The notes beneath the pieces were generated by a model, which ran no database searches, was not told the DNA's origin, and saw nothing but the letters and a program-made list of their open reading frames with translations. Positions 30,356 through 38,031 of a DNA stretch of 38,031 nt are shown piece after piece; the stretch's first letter is position 1, and every line of letters starts with the position of its first letter. The translations under genes and the position numbers were made by a program. Origin of the DNA: Deltaproteobacteria bacterium (GTDB taxonomy: Bacteria > Myxococcota_A > Polyangia > Polyangiales > Polyangiaceae); contig JACQWT010000433.1 in NCBI GenBank assembly GCA_016209145.1, positions 1 through 38,031 of the forward strand, written 5' to 3'.

Positions 30356-32833
30356 ATGAGGCACCGGCTTAACATGCTTCTCCCTTGCGGCCTTGCCGCC
30401 CTGGCCCTGCTCCTTGCCGGCGGTTGCGGCGAGCAGTTCGTCGCGTTCCCGCCCGGCGCTACCGGTTCGGGAGGAGCCGGCACAGGGGGCGGCACCACCG
30501 GCGGTTCTGGGCCCGGCTCGGCGGCCGACGGGGAGCCCTGCGGCGGGCCGGCCGACTGCCAGAGCGGCCACTGCCCGGCCGAGGATGGCGTCTGCTGCGA
30601 GAGCGCCTGTGACCGGCCCTGCGAGGCGTGCCTCGCGCCCAAGACCGGCGTGCCCGACGGCACCTGTGGGCCCGTCAGCGCCGGCAAGGATCCGGATGGC
30701 GAGTGTCCCTACAGCGACCCGTGGACCTGTGGCCCCGACGGCACCGGCTGCAACGGCAACGCCACGTCGCCCGCCTGCAAGCTCTACGGCCCCGGCACCA
30801 AGTGCGCGGCGCCGAGTTGCAGCGCCGGCGTGCAGAGTGCGGCAAGCGTCTGCAACGGCTCCGGCAACTGCGTGTCAGGCGGTGCCGGCCTGCCCTGCTC
30901 TCCCTACGTGTGCGATCCGGGCGGGATGATCTGCCTGCAAGCATGTGCCGGCACGAGCGACTGCCAGGCCGGCTTCTACTGCGACACGGCCGGCGGCACG
31001 TGCGCGGCGCTGGTCGGGCTCGGTGCCGCCTGCATCGCGGACGAGCAGTGCCAGAGCGGCCACTGCCCGCCCGAGGACGGCGTCTGCTGCGACAGCGCTT
31101 GCGACGCCGCGTGCGTGGCCTGCGAGAACGGGAAGACGGGCGCCCCGTCGGGGACGTGCGCCTCCGTCCTCGCCGGCCAGGATCCCGACACCGATTGCCC
31201 GGCCGCGGATCCGGCTACCTGTGGCATCGCCGGCACCGGCTGCAACGGCGCTGCCCAGTCCCCGGCCTGCCTTCTCTACGGCGCGAACACGGTTTGCGCG
31301 CCGTCGACGTGCAATAGCGGCACGCAGAGCGGGCCCAGCTTGTGCGACGGCAAGGGGAAGTGCGGCCTCTCGTCGATCAAGCTGTGCAAGCCGTATGTCT
31401 GCGACAAGGCCGGCAAGGCATGCCTCGGCTCCTGCCAGGCGTACGCCGACTGCGCCGCGGGCTACTACTGCGACTTCAACTTCCAGATGTGCGTGGGCCA
31501 GGGCAAGCTTGGCGATCCGTGCAGCAGCCCCTTGCAGTGCGCGAGCGGCGCGTGCGCGGACGGCTACTGCTGCGACGGCGCGTGCGGCGGCGCTTGCGAC
31601 GCCTGCGCCATGGCCAAGGGCGCGGTGAAGGACGGCACGTGCACGGTCCTCGGCAAGGGCTCGGCCGGCAGCCCGAGCTGCTCGCCGTACCTGTGCAACG
31701 GCCAGAGCGCGGGCTGCCCGGGATGGTGCGGCGGCGACCCCGACTGCGCCGCCGGCTACCAGTGCATCTCCGGGCAGTGCATCGGCAAGAAGCTCAACGG
31801 CCAGAGCTGCGCCAAGGCCGCCGAATGCCAGAGCGGCTTCTGCGTCAATGGCTACTGCTGCAACAGCGCGTGCGGCAACCCCTGCGACCGCTGCAACCTC
31901 AATCCCGCGGGTACGTGCAAGGCGGTTTCGGACGGCACGGCCGGCGATCCGAGCTGTTCGCCCTACCTTTGCGACGGCTTCAATTTCACCTGCCCTGCCT
32001 GGTGCTCGTGGAACGGCGACTGCGTCCCGGGCGCGAGCTGCCTGTCGAACAAGTGCATCGTGATCAAGGACGACGGGGCCGCGTGCGGCGGCGACAAGGA
32101 GTGCAAGAGCGGCTTCTGCTCCGACGGCGTGTGCTGCAACTCCGCCTGCACCGGAAGCTGCAACGCCTGCTCGCAGGCGGCCGGCTCGTCGAAGGACGGA
32201 TCCTGCGAGGCCATCAAGGAAGGCCAGGCGTGCAAGGACGACCTGTGCATGGCAGGGCAGAGCTGCCAGGCCGGCGTGTGCAAGGGCGGCCTGGCGCTCA
32301 AGCCGGACGTGTACTTCGAGGAGGATTTCGCGGACAACTCGGCGGGTTGGCTGCTCGGCAATGAATGGCAGATCGGGCCGGCGAAGGCTTCGGCGCCGAC
32401 CAATTGCGCCGGGCCCGATCCCGCCCAGGACCACACGCCGAGCGGCGACAACGGCGTGGCCGGCGTGGCGATCGGCGGCAACGCCTCGACGACGGTGCAC
32501 GACTGGTACTGGCTCACGAGCCCGGTCATCGACGCGAGCGGCGCGAATGCGCTGTACATCGAGCTCTATCGCTGGCTCAACACCGACTTCAGCCCGTACA
32601 TGCTCAATCACATCGAGGTCTACGACGGTTCGAAGTGGGTCCAAGTCTGGGAATGCTGCCTGGGGTTTGTCTGCACCAGTGACAAGTCCTGGCAGCACGT
32701 CTGGTACGACATCGCCCAGTTCAAGAACGCGAAGCTCCAGGTGCGCATCGGCTTCAAGACCGCCCAGAGCGTGCTGGCTGTCTCCTCGTGGAACGTCGAC
32801 GACCTGTTTGTCACCAGCGCTCCCTGCCACTGA
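30356..32833 (+). CDS. Cys-rich lipoprotein with five disintegrin-like units and a C-terminal beta domain
   Basis: 825 residues from ATG 30356, with GGAGG ten bases upstream. The lipobox LALLLAGGC gives a lipidated Cys near residue 24, followed by a Gly/Thr/Ser linker. Five similar Cys-rich units then follow, each beginning G..C....CQSG.C and continuing GxCCxSAC...C.AC. Starts are near DGEPCGGPADCQSGHC, LGAACIADEQCQSGHC, LGDPCSSPLQCASGAC, NGQSCAKAAECQSGFC and DGAACGGDKECKSGFC. Spacers carry SPYLC and CXAGYXC patterns. The last 180 residues (FEEDFADNSAGWLLGNEWQI to the end) form a beta-sandwich of the MAM/carbohydrate-binding kind. It should be on the cell surface, stabilised by many disulphides. 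A binding or adhesion role is inferred. Polyangia genomes carry many such proteins. Confidence 0.88.
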   Translation: MRHRLNMLLPCGLAALALLLAGGCGEQFVAFPPGATGSGGAGTGGGTTGGSGPGSAADGEPCGGPADCQSGHCPAEDGVCCESACDRPCEACLAPKTGVPDGTCGPVSAGKDPDGECPYSDPWTCGPDGTGCNGNATSPACKLYGPGTKCAAPSCSAGVQSAASVCNGSGNCVSGGAGLPCSPYVCDPGGMICLQACAGTSDCQAGFYCDTAGGTCAALVGLGAACIADEQCQSGHCPPEDGVCCDSACDAACVACENGKTGAPSGTCASVLAGQDPDTDCPAADPATCGIAGTGCNGAAQSPACLLYGANTVCAPSTCNSGTQSGPSLCDGKGKCGLSSIKLCKPYVCDKAGKACLGSCQAYADCAAGYYCDFNFQMCVGQGKLGDPCSSPLQCASGACADGYCCDGACGGACDACAMAKGAVKDGTCTVLGKGSAGSPSCSPYLCNGQSAGCPGWCGGDPDCAAGYQCISGQCIGKKLNGQSCAKAAECQSGFCVNGYCCNSACGNPCDRCNLNPAGTCKAVSDGTAGDPSCSPYLCDGFNFTCPAWCSWNGDCVPGASCLSNKCIVIKDDGAACGGDKECKSGFCSDGVCCNSACTGSCNACSQAAGSSKDGSCEAIKEGQACKDDLCMAGQSCQAGVCKGGLALKPDVYFEEDFADNSAGWLLGNEWQIGPAKASAPTNCAGPDPAQDHTPSGDNGVAGVAIGGNASTTVHDWYWLTSPVIDASGANALYIELYRWLNTDFSPYMLNHIEVYDGSKWVQVWECCLGFVCTSDKSWQHVWYDIAQFKNAKLQVRIGFKTAQSVLAVSSWNVDDLFVTSAPCH

Positions 32834-32846
32834 GGCTCCCGTCCCG

Positions 32847-33689
32847 GTGCACAAGCTGCTCGCCGTAGACGTTGACGGGACGCTGCTGCGCCGCGACGGC
32901 CAGATCGACCAACGCGACGAGCAGGCCATCGGCTCGCTGCGGGCGCGCGGCGTGCGCGTGACCATCGTGACCGGCCGGCTCTACTCGGGCACGCGCGAGC
33001 TCGTGCGAAGGCTCGGCCTTGACGCTCCCGTGGCCTGCGCCGACGGCGCCGCCATCGTCGATTCGCACAGCGAGCGCGAGCTGGAGCACACCGGCATCGC
33101 CGGCGCCGCGGCCGCGCTCCTGCGCCGGGCCCTGCGGAAGCGAGAGCTGGCCCTGTTCCCGTTTTACGGCGACGCCGTGCTGCACGACGAGCGCGGGCTC
33201 GTGCTGCGGCGCTACCTTGCCAACTGGACTCCCGTGCTGGAGCAGGTGGGCGACGTGCTGGAGCACCCGTGCTGGAGCGATCCGCGCGGCATCTCCACCA
33301 TCGTCGCCGTGGGCCCCGTGCCCGCCGTGACCGAGCTGGCGGTCGAGCTTCGGGGCACAGCGCTTTTCGCGGTGGACGACTTCGCCGTGGCACGCGCCCT
33401 CGGCGTGCCGGCCGAGCAGGGCATCCGCGCGCTGCTCGCCCACGCCGCGGGCGTGACCAAGGGGGCGGCCGTCCGGCGCGTGGCCGAGCTGTGCGGCTGC
33501 GAGCCAGGCGAGGTCGTGTCCGTGGGCGACTGGGTCAACGACGTCCCCATGTTCGCGGCAAGCGGTCGCTCCTTTGCCATGGCTCACGCGCCCGAGCCCG
33601 TGCGCAGTGCCGCCACGGACGTGCTCGCGGCCGACTCGTCCACGGGTGGCGGCGTGGCCGAGGCGATTGCACGGGCGTGGCCGGGCTAG
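32847..33689 (+). CDS. HAD-superfamily phosphatase, Cof/IIB type
   Basis: 280 residues from GTG 32847, 13 bp after the previous stop; the frame runs further upstream but that part overlaps the Cys-rich lipoprotein. HAD motif I is DVDGTL (nucleophile D8, acid D10), motif II Thr42 in TIVTGR, Lys in the GVTKGAAV turn (about 202), and motif IV GDWVNDVPM. The cap between motifs II and III has the length and GISTIVAVGP pattern of type C2B (Cof) enzymes. These dephosphorylate sugar phosphates or other small metabolites in the cytoplasm; the substrate cannot be read from the sequence. The usual GDxxNDxxM is kept, so activity is expected. Confidence 0.92.
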   Translation: MHKLLAVDVDGTLLRRDGQIDQRDEQAIGSLRARGVRVTIVTGRLYSGTRELVRRLGLDAPVACADGAAIVDSHSERELEHTGIAGAAAALLRRALRKRELALFPFYGDAVLHDERGLVLRRYLANWTPVLEQVGDVLEHPCWSDPRGISTIVAVGPVPAVTELAVELRGTALFAVDDFAVARALGVPAEQGIRALLAHAAGVTKGAAVRRVAELCGCEPGEVVSVGDWVNDVPMFAASGRSFAMAHAPEPVRSAATDVLAADSSTGGGVAEAIARAWPG

Positions 33690-33751
33690 CCGTCGAGGCG
33701 CGCAGACGAAGTCGTGAACGCAGGATTTACGATGGGCGAAGGAGGTTCACC

Positions 33752-35437
33752 ATGAACCTGTTCGGTATGGCGGTGCTCGTTCTTGGTGGCGCTCTCGGCG
33801 CAGCCTGCTCGGCGGGCGGCAACTCGAGGCTGCCGGCCGGCTCCGGCGCGGGAGAGGGCAGCGGCGCTCACGGGGCGGGCAACGGCTTGGGCGGCACCCT
33901 CGGCACGGGCGGGGGCCTTGGCATGGGCGGCACGGGCGCGGGAGCACCCGCCAACGTCTGCAAGGTCCCGCCGGACGACGAGGACGCGGTCGTGCCTTCC
34001 TGCGTGGACAAGGCGCCGGCCGACTCCTTCGGCCCACAGGTGCAGTGGACGTGGACCGCTCCGCCGGCCGATCCGGGCGCCATGTACACGGGGAGCTTCG
34101 TCACGCCGCTCGTGGGCAACTTCACCGACGACAACGCCGACGGCGCGATCGATCTGTGCGACACGCCCGACATCCTCGTCTCCGCCGTGAGCACCATGGT
34201 CTTCGGCGGCGTGCAAACCCTCGTATCGACCGGGCGGCTGTACCTGCTAAGCGGAGACGACGGGCACCTCGTCCTGACCTTCCCCGGCGCCATCGACTCC
34301 TTCGTCTACCCCGCGTTCGGCGACATCGACGCCGACGGCCTGCCCGAGGTGCTTGCGGCCGATCCCGCCGGCCATCTCGTGGCATACGAGCACGACGGCA
34401 CGCTCAAGTGGACGGGCGACGTCGGGGGCTACCTCGCGAGCTTCGCCTCGGCGCAGTGCACCACCATCGGCTTGTACGATCTCGACGCCAACGGCAGCGT
34501 CGAGCTCCTTTTCGGCTTCGAGGTCTTCAGCTCCGCGGGAAAGCGCCTCTGGGGCGTGCCCGGCAACGGCGCCGAGTACAACGGCCAGTACTGGTGCGTG
34601 ACGCCGACGGCCGCCGATCTGGACGGCGACGGCAAGCTCGAGGTGCTCTTCGGCCACCAGACCTACCGGCACGACGGCTCCCTGTACTGGCAGCTCCCCG
34701 GCTTCCCGCCGGCCCATCCGCACGTGGCCAACCTCGACGCCGATCCCGAGCCGGAGGTTTTCGTCACCAACACCAACGGGATCACCGTGGTCGAGGCCGA
34801 CGGCAAGATCAAGTTCGGCCCGCTGCGGCCCACCGCCCCCAACCCCGCGCCCAACTGCTGGGGCAAGCCGGCGGTGGTGCACGACTTCGACGGCGACGGC
34901 CAGGCCGAGATCGCCGCCGCCACGTGCACCGACTACAGCGTCTACGAGGTCCAGCCGTCCACGGTGGTGCCCAAGTGGACCGCCAACGTGCAGGACATGA
35001 GCGGGCTGGCCACGGCCACGGCCTTCGACTTCCTGGGTGACGCGGTGGCCGAGGCCATCTACGCCGACGAGCAGAAGATCTACGTCTTCGACGGCGTGAG
35101 CGGGAAGATCTCCCTTACCGCCGAGCGCAGCTCCGGCACGCTCATCGAGTACCCCGTGGTGGCCGACGTCGACAACGACGGCTCGGCGGAGATAGCCTTC
35201 GTGTCCAACTACCCGCAAGGCAAGAGCGGCGTCACGCTCACCGTTCTGCGCGATGCCGAGGAGCGCTGGATCCCGGCCCGCAGGATCTGGAACCAGTACT
35301 CCTACCACGTGACCAACGTGCGCGAGGACGGCACCATCCCGCAGAAGATGAAGAAGAGCTGGCTGCTCTTGAACACCTTCCGCACGAACTCGCAGATCGG
35401 CACGACGGGCGACTGCGCTCCCGAGCCGCCCAAGTGA
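33752..35437 (+). CDS. FG-GAP/VCBS-repeat lipoprotein
   Basis: 561 residues from ATG 33752, with GGAGG six bases upstream. The signal peptide ends at LGGALGAAC, giving a lipidated Cys, then a Gly/Thr/Ala-rich linker to about residue 65. The body is a beta-propeller of FG-GAP/VCBS units, each with a calcium-loop-like DxDxDG motif: FGDIDADGLPEVLA, LYDLDANGSVELLF, DLDGDGKLEVLFGH, DFDGDGQAEIAAAT and DVDNDGSAEIAFVS. The end (RRIWNQYSYHVTNVREDGTI) is typical of the final blade in myxobacterial members. It is probably a surface Ca-binding propeller; ligand unknown. Confidence 0.9.
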   Translation: MNLFGMAVLVLGGALGAACSAGGNSRLPAGSGAGEGSGAHGAGNGLGGTLGTGGGLGMGGTGAGAPANVCKVPPDDEDAVVPSCVDKAPADSFGPQVQWTWTAPPADPGAMYTGSFVTPLVGNFTDDNADGAIDLCDTPDILVSAVSTMVFGGVQTLVSTGRLYLLSGDDGHLVLTFPGAIDSFVYPAFGDIDADGLPEVLAADPAGHLVAYEHDGTLKWTGDVGGYLASFASAQCTTIGLYDLDANGSVELLFGFEVFSSAGKRLWGVPGNGAEYNGQYWCVTPTAADLDGDGKLEVLFGHQTYRHDGSLYWQLPGFPPAHPHVANLDADPEPEVFVTNTNGITVVEADGKIKFGPLRPTAPNPAPNCWGKPAVVHDFDGDGQAEIAAATCTDYSVYEVQPSTVVPKWTANVQDMSGLATATAFDFLGDAVAEAIYADEQKIYVFDGVSGKISLTAERSSGTLIEYPVVADVDNDGSAEIAFVSNYPQGKSGVTLTVLRDAEERWIPARRIWNQYSYHVTNVREDGTIPQKMKKSWLLLNTFRTNSQIGTTGDCAPEPPK

Positions 35438-35532
35438 GCTTCGGGCCGGCGGGCCCTCAGTTCCGTGGCGCCCGCCGCAAGCTCCGTGCGGCGGCGAGGG
35501 CGCGGCAGGACGTCAAGCCCCGGCGATGGCGG

Positions 35533-35560
35533 TGGACCATGCCAAGCGCGATGGTAGAAT
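35533..35560 (+). promoter_or_regulatory. Candidate promoter for leaderless second antitoxin mRNA
   Basis: TGGACC (35533-35538), 16-bp spacing, TAGAAT (35555-35560), then exactly 6 bases to ATG 35567, with no ribosome-binding site. This is the same geometry as at 26509-26543. Confidence 0.5.
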
Positions 35561-35566
35561 GAATCC

Positions 35567-35812
35567 ATGACGGCAACCATCGATGCTGGCGGGCGCGTCG
35601 TCATCCCCAAGGCAATTCGCGTGCAGCTTGGCCTGGCGCCGGGAGCAAGCGTCGAGTTGCTGGTGCGCGACGGGGTGGTGGTGCTGGCGCCCAAGACCGC
35701 GTCCCTGCGGCTCGTCAAGCGCGGCGGAGGGTGGGTGGCCGACCCCGAGGAGCCGGTTCCGAAGCTCACGGCGGACGAGGTGCGCGCCACGCTTGAAGGC
35801 GTCCGGCGATGA
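35567..35812 (+). CDS. AbrB/SpoVT-type antitoxin (second module)
   Basis: 81 residues from ATG 35567. The AbrB domain occupies the first half: TATIDAGGRVVIPKAIRVQL, then GLAPGASVELLVRDGVVVLA. The C-terminal tail (PEEPVPKLTADEVRATLEGV) would cover the toxin active site. It resembles the first antitoxin only in fold; the tail differs completely, so cross-neutralisation is unlikely. No ribosome-binding site is visible and the promoter -10 lies 6 bases upstream. The toxin gene overlaps by 4 bp (ATGA). Confidence 0.92.
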   Translation: MTATIDAGGRVVIPKAIRVQLGLAPGASVELLVRDGVVVLAPKTASLRLVKRGGGWVADPEEPVPKLTADEVRATLEGVRR

Positions 35813-36213
35813 AGGCCGTCGACACGAGCGTAATCGTTGCGGGCTTCGCTTCGTGGCACGAGTCGCACACCCCCGCCCGCCGCGCACTGGACGAACATCC
35901 GTCGCTCATCGGCCACTGCGCGCTGGAGACATACTCCGTTCTGACCCGCCTCCCGGCGCCGCACCGGGCACCGCCACGGCTCGTGGCGCAGTTTCTGGCG
36001 GTGCGCTTCCCCGGCGTTCCTCTCACCCTTCCTGGCGCCGCACAGCTTGAGCTCGTCGCTCGGTTGGCCGCGGCAGGTATCTCGGGAGGTGCGGTCTATG
36101 ACGCACTCGTGGGCGCCACCGCCGCACACCACGGGGCCACTTTGCTCACGCTCGATGGCCGCGCCCAGGAGATCTACGAGCGGCTTCGCGTGAAGTACGT
36201 ACGCCTCGGCTAA
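35809..36213 (+). CDS. vapC: PIN-domain toxin (second VapC-like)
   Basis: 134 residues from ATG 35809. The four acidic PIN positions are visible: D5 (VDTSVIVAGF), E40 (HCALETYSVLTRL), D98 (SGGAVYDALVG) and D116 (LLTLDGRAQEIY). The T-x-L-D-G-R-A-Q-E-I-Y ending matches a common VapC subgroup that is different from the first toxin here. It should be a Mg-dependent RNase held inactive by the AbrB-fold antitoxin encoded just upstream with overlapping translation. It completes a second type II module about 10 kb from the first. Confidence 0.93.
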   Translation: MKAVDTSVIVAGFASWHESHTPARRALDEHPSLIGHCALETYSVLTRLPAPHRAPPRLVAQFLAVRFPGVPLTLPGAAQLELVARLAAAGISGGAVYDALVGATAAHHGATLLTLDGRAQEIYERLRVKYVRLG

Positions 36214-36237
36214 CGGCGAGGCCCCGGGCGCCGGCGC

Positions 36238-36687
36238 TCAATTGCACTTGAAGACCGCGATCTCGGTGTTGACGATCTCGCCCGTGGGCGGGCACGGCGC
36301 TGCCGCCTGGGTCTTGCCCTCGCTCATGGCCGGGACCGTGTCGCGCTCGCGCGCCGAGGTCTTGACGTAGTTCTCCCCCTGCTTGCAGTTGGTGACGATC
36401 TCGAGATCGCAGGTCACGGGCTGCTGGCAGCCGTTCTTGACGGTGACCAGGCACACGCCGCCGGCGCACTCGCTCTGGGCCTTGGCGCAGTCCTTGCCGC
36501 TCGGGATCTCCTCGGGCTCGGGCGGCGGCGGTGGCTGGGGCGGCGGGGCAGGCTCGGCGCGCGCGGGCGGCGGTTTGGGCGGCGGCGCCGGCGCGCCGCA
36601 GCCGAGCGAGAGCAGCGCGGCGAGCGCGATCGGCAGAGCGGTCAGATGTCGAGCCGGCACGAGAATCGCTTCCTTGCGTGACACCAT
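36238..36687 (-). CDS. Pro-rich small lipoprotein
   Basis: 149 residues from ATG 36687, with GGAGGGG upstream, which decides between this and a longer frame. The signal peptide LPIALAALLSLGC has a good lipobox; GAPAPPPKPPPARAEP and a run of Pro follow. After the Pro/Glu-rich spacer (to about residue 63) a small Cys-containing domain follows: GKDCAKAQSECAGGVCLVTV, NGCQQPVTCDLEIVTNC, and APCPPTGEIVNTEIAVFKCN at the end. Eight Cys suggest a disulphide-bonded extracytoplasmic domain. Not a family I recognise. It lies 32 bp downstream of the next minus-strand lipoprotein gene, so both are probably cotranscribed. Confidence 0.8.
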   Translation of the reverse strand: MVSRKEAILVPARHLTALPIALAALLSLGCGAPAPPPKPPPARAEPAPPPQPPPPPEPEEIPSGKDCAKAQSECAGGVCLVTVKNGCQQPVTCDLEIVTNCKQGENYVKTSARERDTVPAMSEGKTQAAAPCPPTGEIVNTEIAVFKCN

Positions 36688-36719
36688 GGGCCCCTCCTTC
36701 GTTGCGCCACGAGCCCCGC

Positions 36720-37319
36720 TCAGGGGCAGCGCGGCGCCGTGAAATCTCCGTTGGCATCGAACTCGCCGGTGTAGGTGTCCAGGAGCGTGCCGACCACTTG
36801 CACCGCGTCGAGGCTGGCAAGCACCAGACTCCCGTCGACGAACGACCCGCCGCTGCCCGACTCGCAGTCGGGACTCGCCACCGAGAACATGGAGATCAGA
36901 TCGGGATTGGACAGCGGGATGCTGCCCGGGTGCTGCAGGTTGGGCGGAATGCCGATCGACACCTCCCAGCGGCCACAAGGATTGCCATGGGGATCGGCGC
37001 ACGCGATCACCACGTTGCTGAGCAGGACATACAGCGTGTTGGGATCGATGTCGCTGCCGCTGCTCGAGCTGGACGTGCTGCTGCCGGAGCTCGAGGAGCC
37101 GGACGGCGGGAAGAGCTGGGAGTAGAGGATCGAGATGGCCTCGCCAGCCAGGCCGCCGCCCGTGCCCGCCCCGCCTGTCCCGGTCGCCCCGGCCGCCCCG
37201 CCTGCTCCGCTCGTGGTGCCCTCTCCACCCGCGCCGCCGTCGCGCGCGGGCGTTACGTTGCCGCCGCAGGCAAGCAGCGTGAGCGCGGCGGAGCCAAGCA
37301 CAAGCGCAGATCGTTTCAT
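36720..37319 (-). CDS. Ser/Gly-rich lipoprotein
   Basis: 199 residues from ATG 37319 (GAGGTG seven bases upstream; a GTG three codons earlier is possible). The lipobox LGSAALTLLAC is clear. Two low-complexity linkers follow: Gly/Ala/Thr (GGAGGEGTTSGAGGAAGATG) and nearly pure Ser/Gly (SSSSGSSTSSSSSGSD). The C-terminal part (SDIDPNTLYVLLSNVVIACA, EVSIGIPPNLQHPGSIPLSN, then a CESGSGGSF stretch) looks beta-rich. I recall similar short Polyangia lipoproteins; no function is known. It is divergent from the secreted amylase gene, with 144 bp between. Confidence 0.8.
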   Translation of the reverse strand: MKRSALVLGSAALTLLACGGNVTPARDGGAGGEGTTSGAGGAAGATGTGGAGTGGGLAGEAISILYSQLFPPSGSSSSGSSTSSSSSGSDIDPNTLYVLLSNVVIACADPHGNPCGRWEVSIGIPPNLQHPGSIPLSNPDLISMFSVASPDCESGSGGSFVDGSLVLASLDAVQVVGTLLDTYTGEFDANGDFTAPRCP

Positions 37320-37433
37320 CGGCAGCACCTCATGTGTCGATCCAGCCTCACCGTTCAGAAGTACCGTGGCGTGATGCCTGCGTCAAACGCCCCGGGCCCC
37401 GGGCTCCGTGCTCGAGGACGATCCGCCTCTCGA

Positions 37434-37451
37434 TCCGGCCGGCCGGCCGGA
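37434..37451. repeat. 18-bp perfect palindrome in divergent gap
   Basis: TCCGGCCGGCCGGCCGGA is fully self-complementary and ends 12 bases before the amylase ATG, in the gap between two divergent lipoprotein genes. It could be an operator or cover the ribosome-binding region; its high GC makes chance likely too. Confidence 0.4.
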
Positions 37452-37463
37452 GTACGCCTGGGG

Positions 37464-38031
37464 ATGATGCCTCGACGTCGCTTGCTCTCACCGCTCGTGC
37501 TCGCTGCCGCGTTGGGCGGCCCCGTGCTTGCCGCCTGCTCCTCCGGCGGCTCGTCCTCCGGGCCACAGGACGTGCCGTGGCAAGCCGGCGGCGCCGGCGC
37601 GGGCACGACGGGCGGAGGCGCGGCGGGCGGCGCCGGCGCGGGCACGACGGGCGGAGGCGCCGATGGTCCGGGGGGCGCCGGCCCTTGCCCGGCCGATCCG
37701 CCTTTGGGCGACTTCCGCGAGGAGACGATCTACTTCGTCCTGACCACGCGCTTCTTCGACGGCGATCCCGGCAACAACTACTACAACCGCGACCGGCTCG
37801 ATCTCGGCGACCCGAGCTGGCGCGGCGACTTCAAGGGCCTCATCGACCGGTTGGGCTACATCCACGATGACCGCGGGTTCACGGCCCTCTGGATTACGCC
37901 CGTCGCGGTCATCCGCAGCGGCCTCGATTATCACTGCTACCACGGCTACGACTTCACCGAGGTCGATCCGCGCCTCGAGTCGCCCGGTGCGAGCTTCCAG
38001 GATCTCGTGTGCGCCGCGCACGCGCACGGCA
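37464..38031 (+). CDS. Secreted GH13 alpha-amylase-type lipoprotein (3' partial)
   Basis: 189 residues are visible from ATG 37464 (ATG 37467 is also possible); the frame runs off the window. The signal peptide LSPLVLAAALGGPVLAAC has a lipobox. A Gly/Ala/Thr linker with two 13-residue repeats follows. Then the GH13 (beta/alpha)8 barrel begins: EETIYFVLTTRFFDGDPGNN, DFKGLIDRLGYIHD, FTALWITPVA and YHGYDFTEVDPRL, the usual N-terminal signatures. Catalytic Asp/Glu lie beyond the window. It should degrade alpha-glucans such as starch or glycogen at the cell surface or outside. Confidence 0.9.
   Translation, partial: MMPRRRLLSPLVLAAALGGPVLAACSSGGSSSGPQDVPWQAGGAGAGTTGGGAAGGAGAGTTGGGADGPGGAGPCPADPPLGDFREETIYFVLTTRFFDGDPGNNYYNRDRLDLGDPSWRGDFKGLIDRLGYIHDDRGFTALWITPVAVIRSGLDYHCYHGYDFTEVDPRLESPGASFQDLVCAAHAHG
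37587..37660 (+). repeat. Tandem repeat in amylase linker
   Basis: A 35-base identical sequence occurs at 37587-37621 and 37626-37660, period 39 bp, coding for the linker GGAGAGTTGGGA twice. Confidence 0.75.

Overview
The window is very GC-rich (roughly 70% by eye) with strong third-position G/C bias, which makes long open frames on the antisense side of most genes. The gene content points to a Myxococcota bacterium, most likely of the Polyangia/Sorangium type: many secreted lipoproteins with Gly/Ala/Ser/Thr linkers, disintegrin-like Cys-rich repeats, FG-GAP repeats, a MopE-type plus SUMF1 protein, a DUF2330 protein, an ECF sigma/FecR pair and an FrzS-like receiver/coiled-coil protein. I infer this from family recognition; there is no rRNA or marker gene to prove it. 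About 31 genes are supported. I see no tRNA, rRNA, CRISPR array, insertion sequence or prophage.

Layout. 1-4.7 kb: end of an envelope protein, a vWA-type lipoprotein, a membrane-anchored helical protein and a divergent PilZ protein. 4.7-7.4 kb: an ECF sigma factor followed by its FecR-like membrane partner (both minus), then a hairpin-rich gap that may hold a 31-residue membrane peptide. 7.4-9.1 kb: a small basic conserved protein flanked by inverted copies of one hairpin, then a nucleoside-salvage pair (purine nucleoside phosphorylase, cytidine deaminase). 9.2-14.4 kb: an 1173-residue pseudo-receiver/coiled-coil protein (minus), divergent from a Nudix hydrolase overlapping an NAD kinase by 4 bp. 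14.5-17.6 kb: three small lipoproteins, a truncated prenyltransferase-like remnant, a four-helix-bundle (23S intervening-sequence-type) protein and a conserved hypothetical.

17.7-25.5 kb is one gene for a 2615-residue TPR-like protein. 25.6-26.8 kb: an AbrB/PIN toxin-antitoxin pair with a palindromic operator on its -10, and a small coiled-coil protein that looks leaderless. 27.0-29.1 kb: a two-gene minus operon (SUMF1/MopE-type protein, DUF2330 protein). 29.4-33.7 kb: a membrane protein coupled to a MutT-type Nudix enzyme, a Cys-rich lipoprotein and a HAD phosphatase. 33.7-38.0 kb: an FG-GAP lipoprotein, a second AbrB/PIN pair, two lipoproteins on the minus strand and the start of a secreted GH13 amylase cut by the window end.

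Functionally the window mixes nucleotide and NAD housekeeping (PNP, Cdd, two Nudix enzymes, NadK, HAD) with envelope and surface proteins and scaffold-type regulators (FrzS-like, giant TPR, PilZ, sigma/FecR). The least explained parts are the pseudo-receiver coiled coil, the giant TPR protein, the hairpin family around 7-7.8 kb, the CLSP-repeat lipoprotein beside the broken enzyme, and two start sites that look leaderless.
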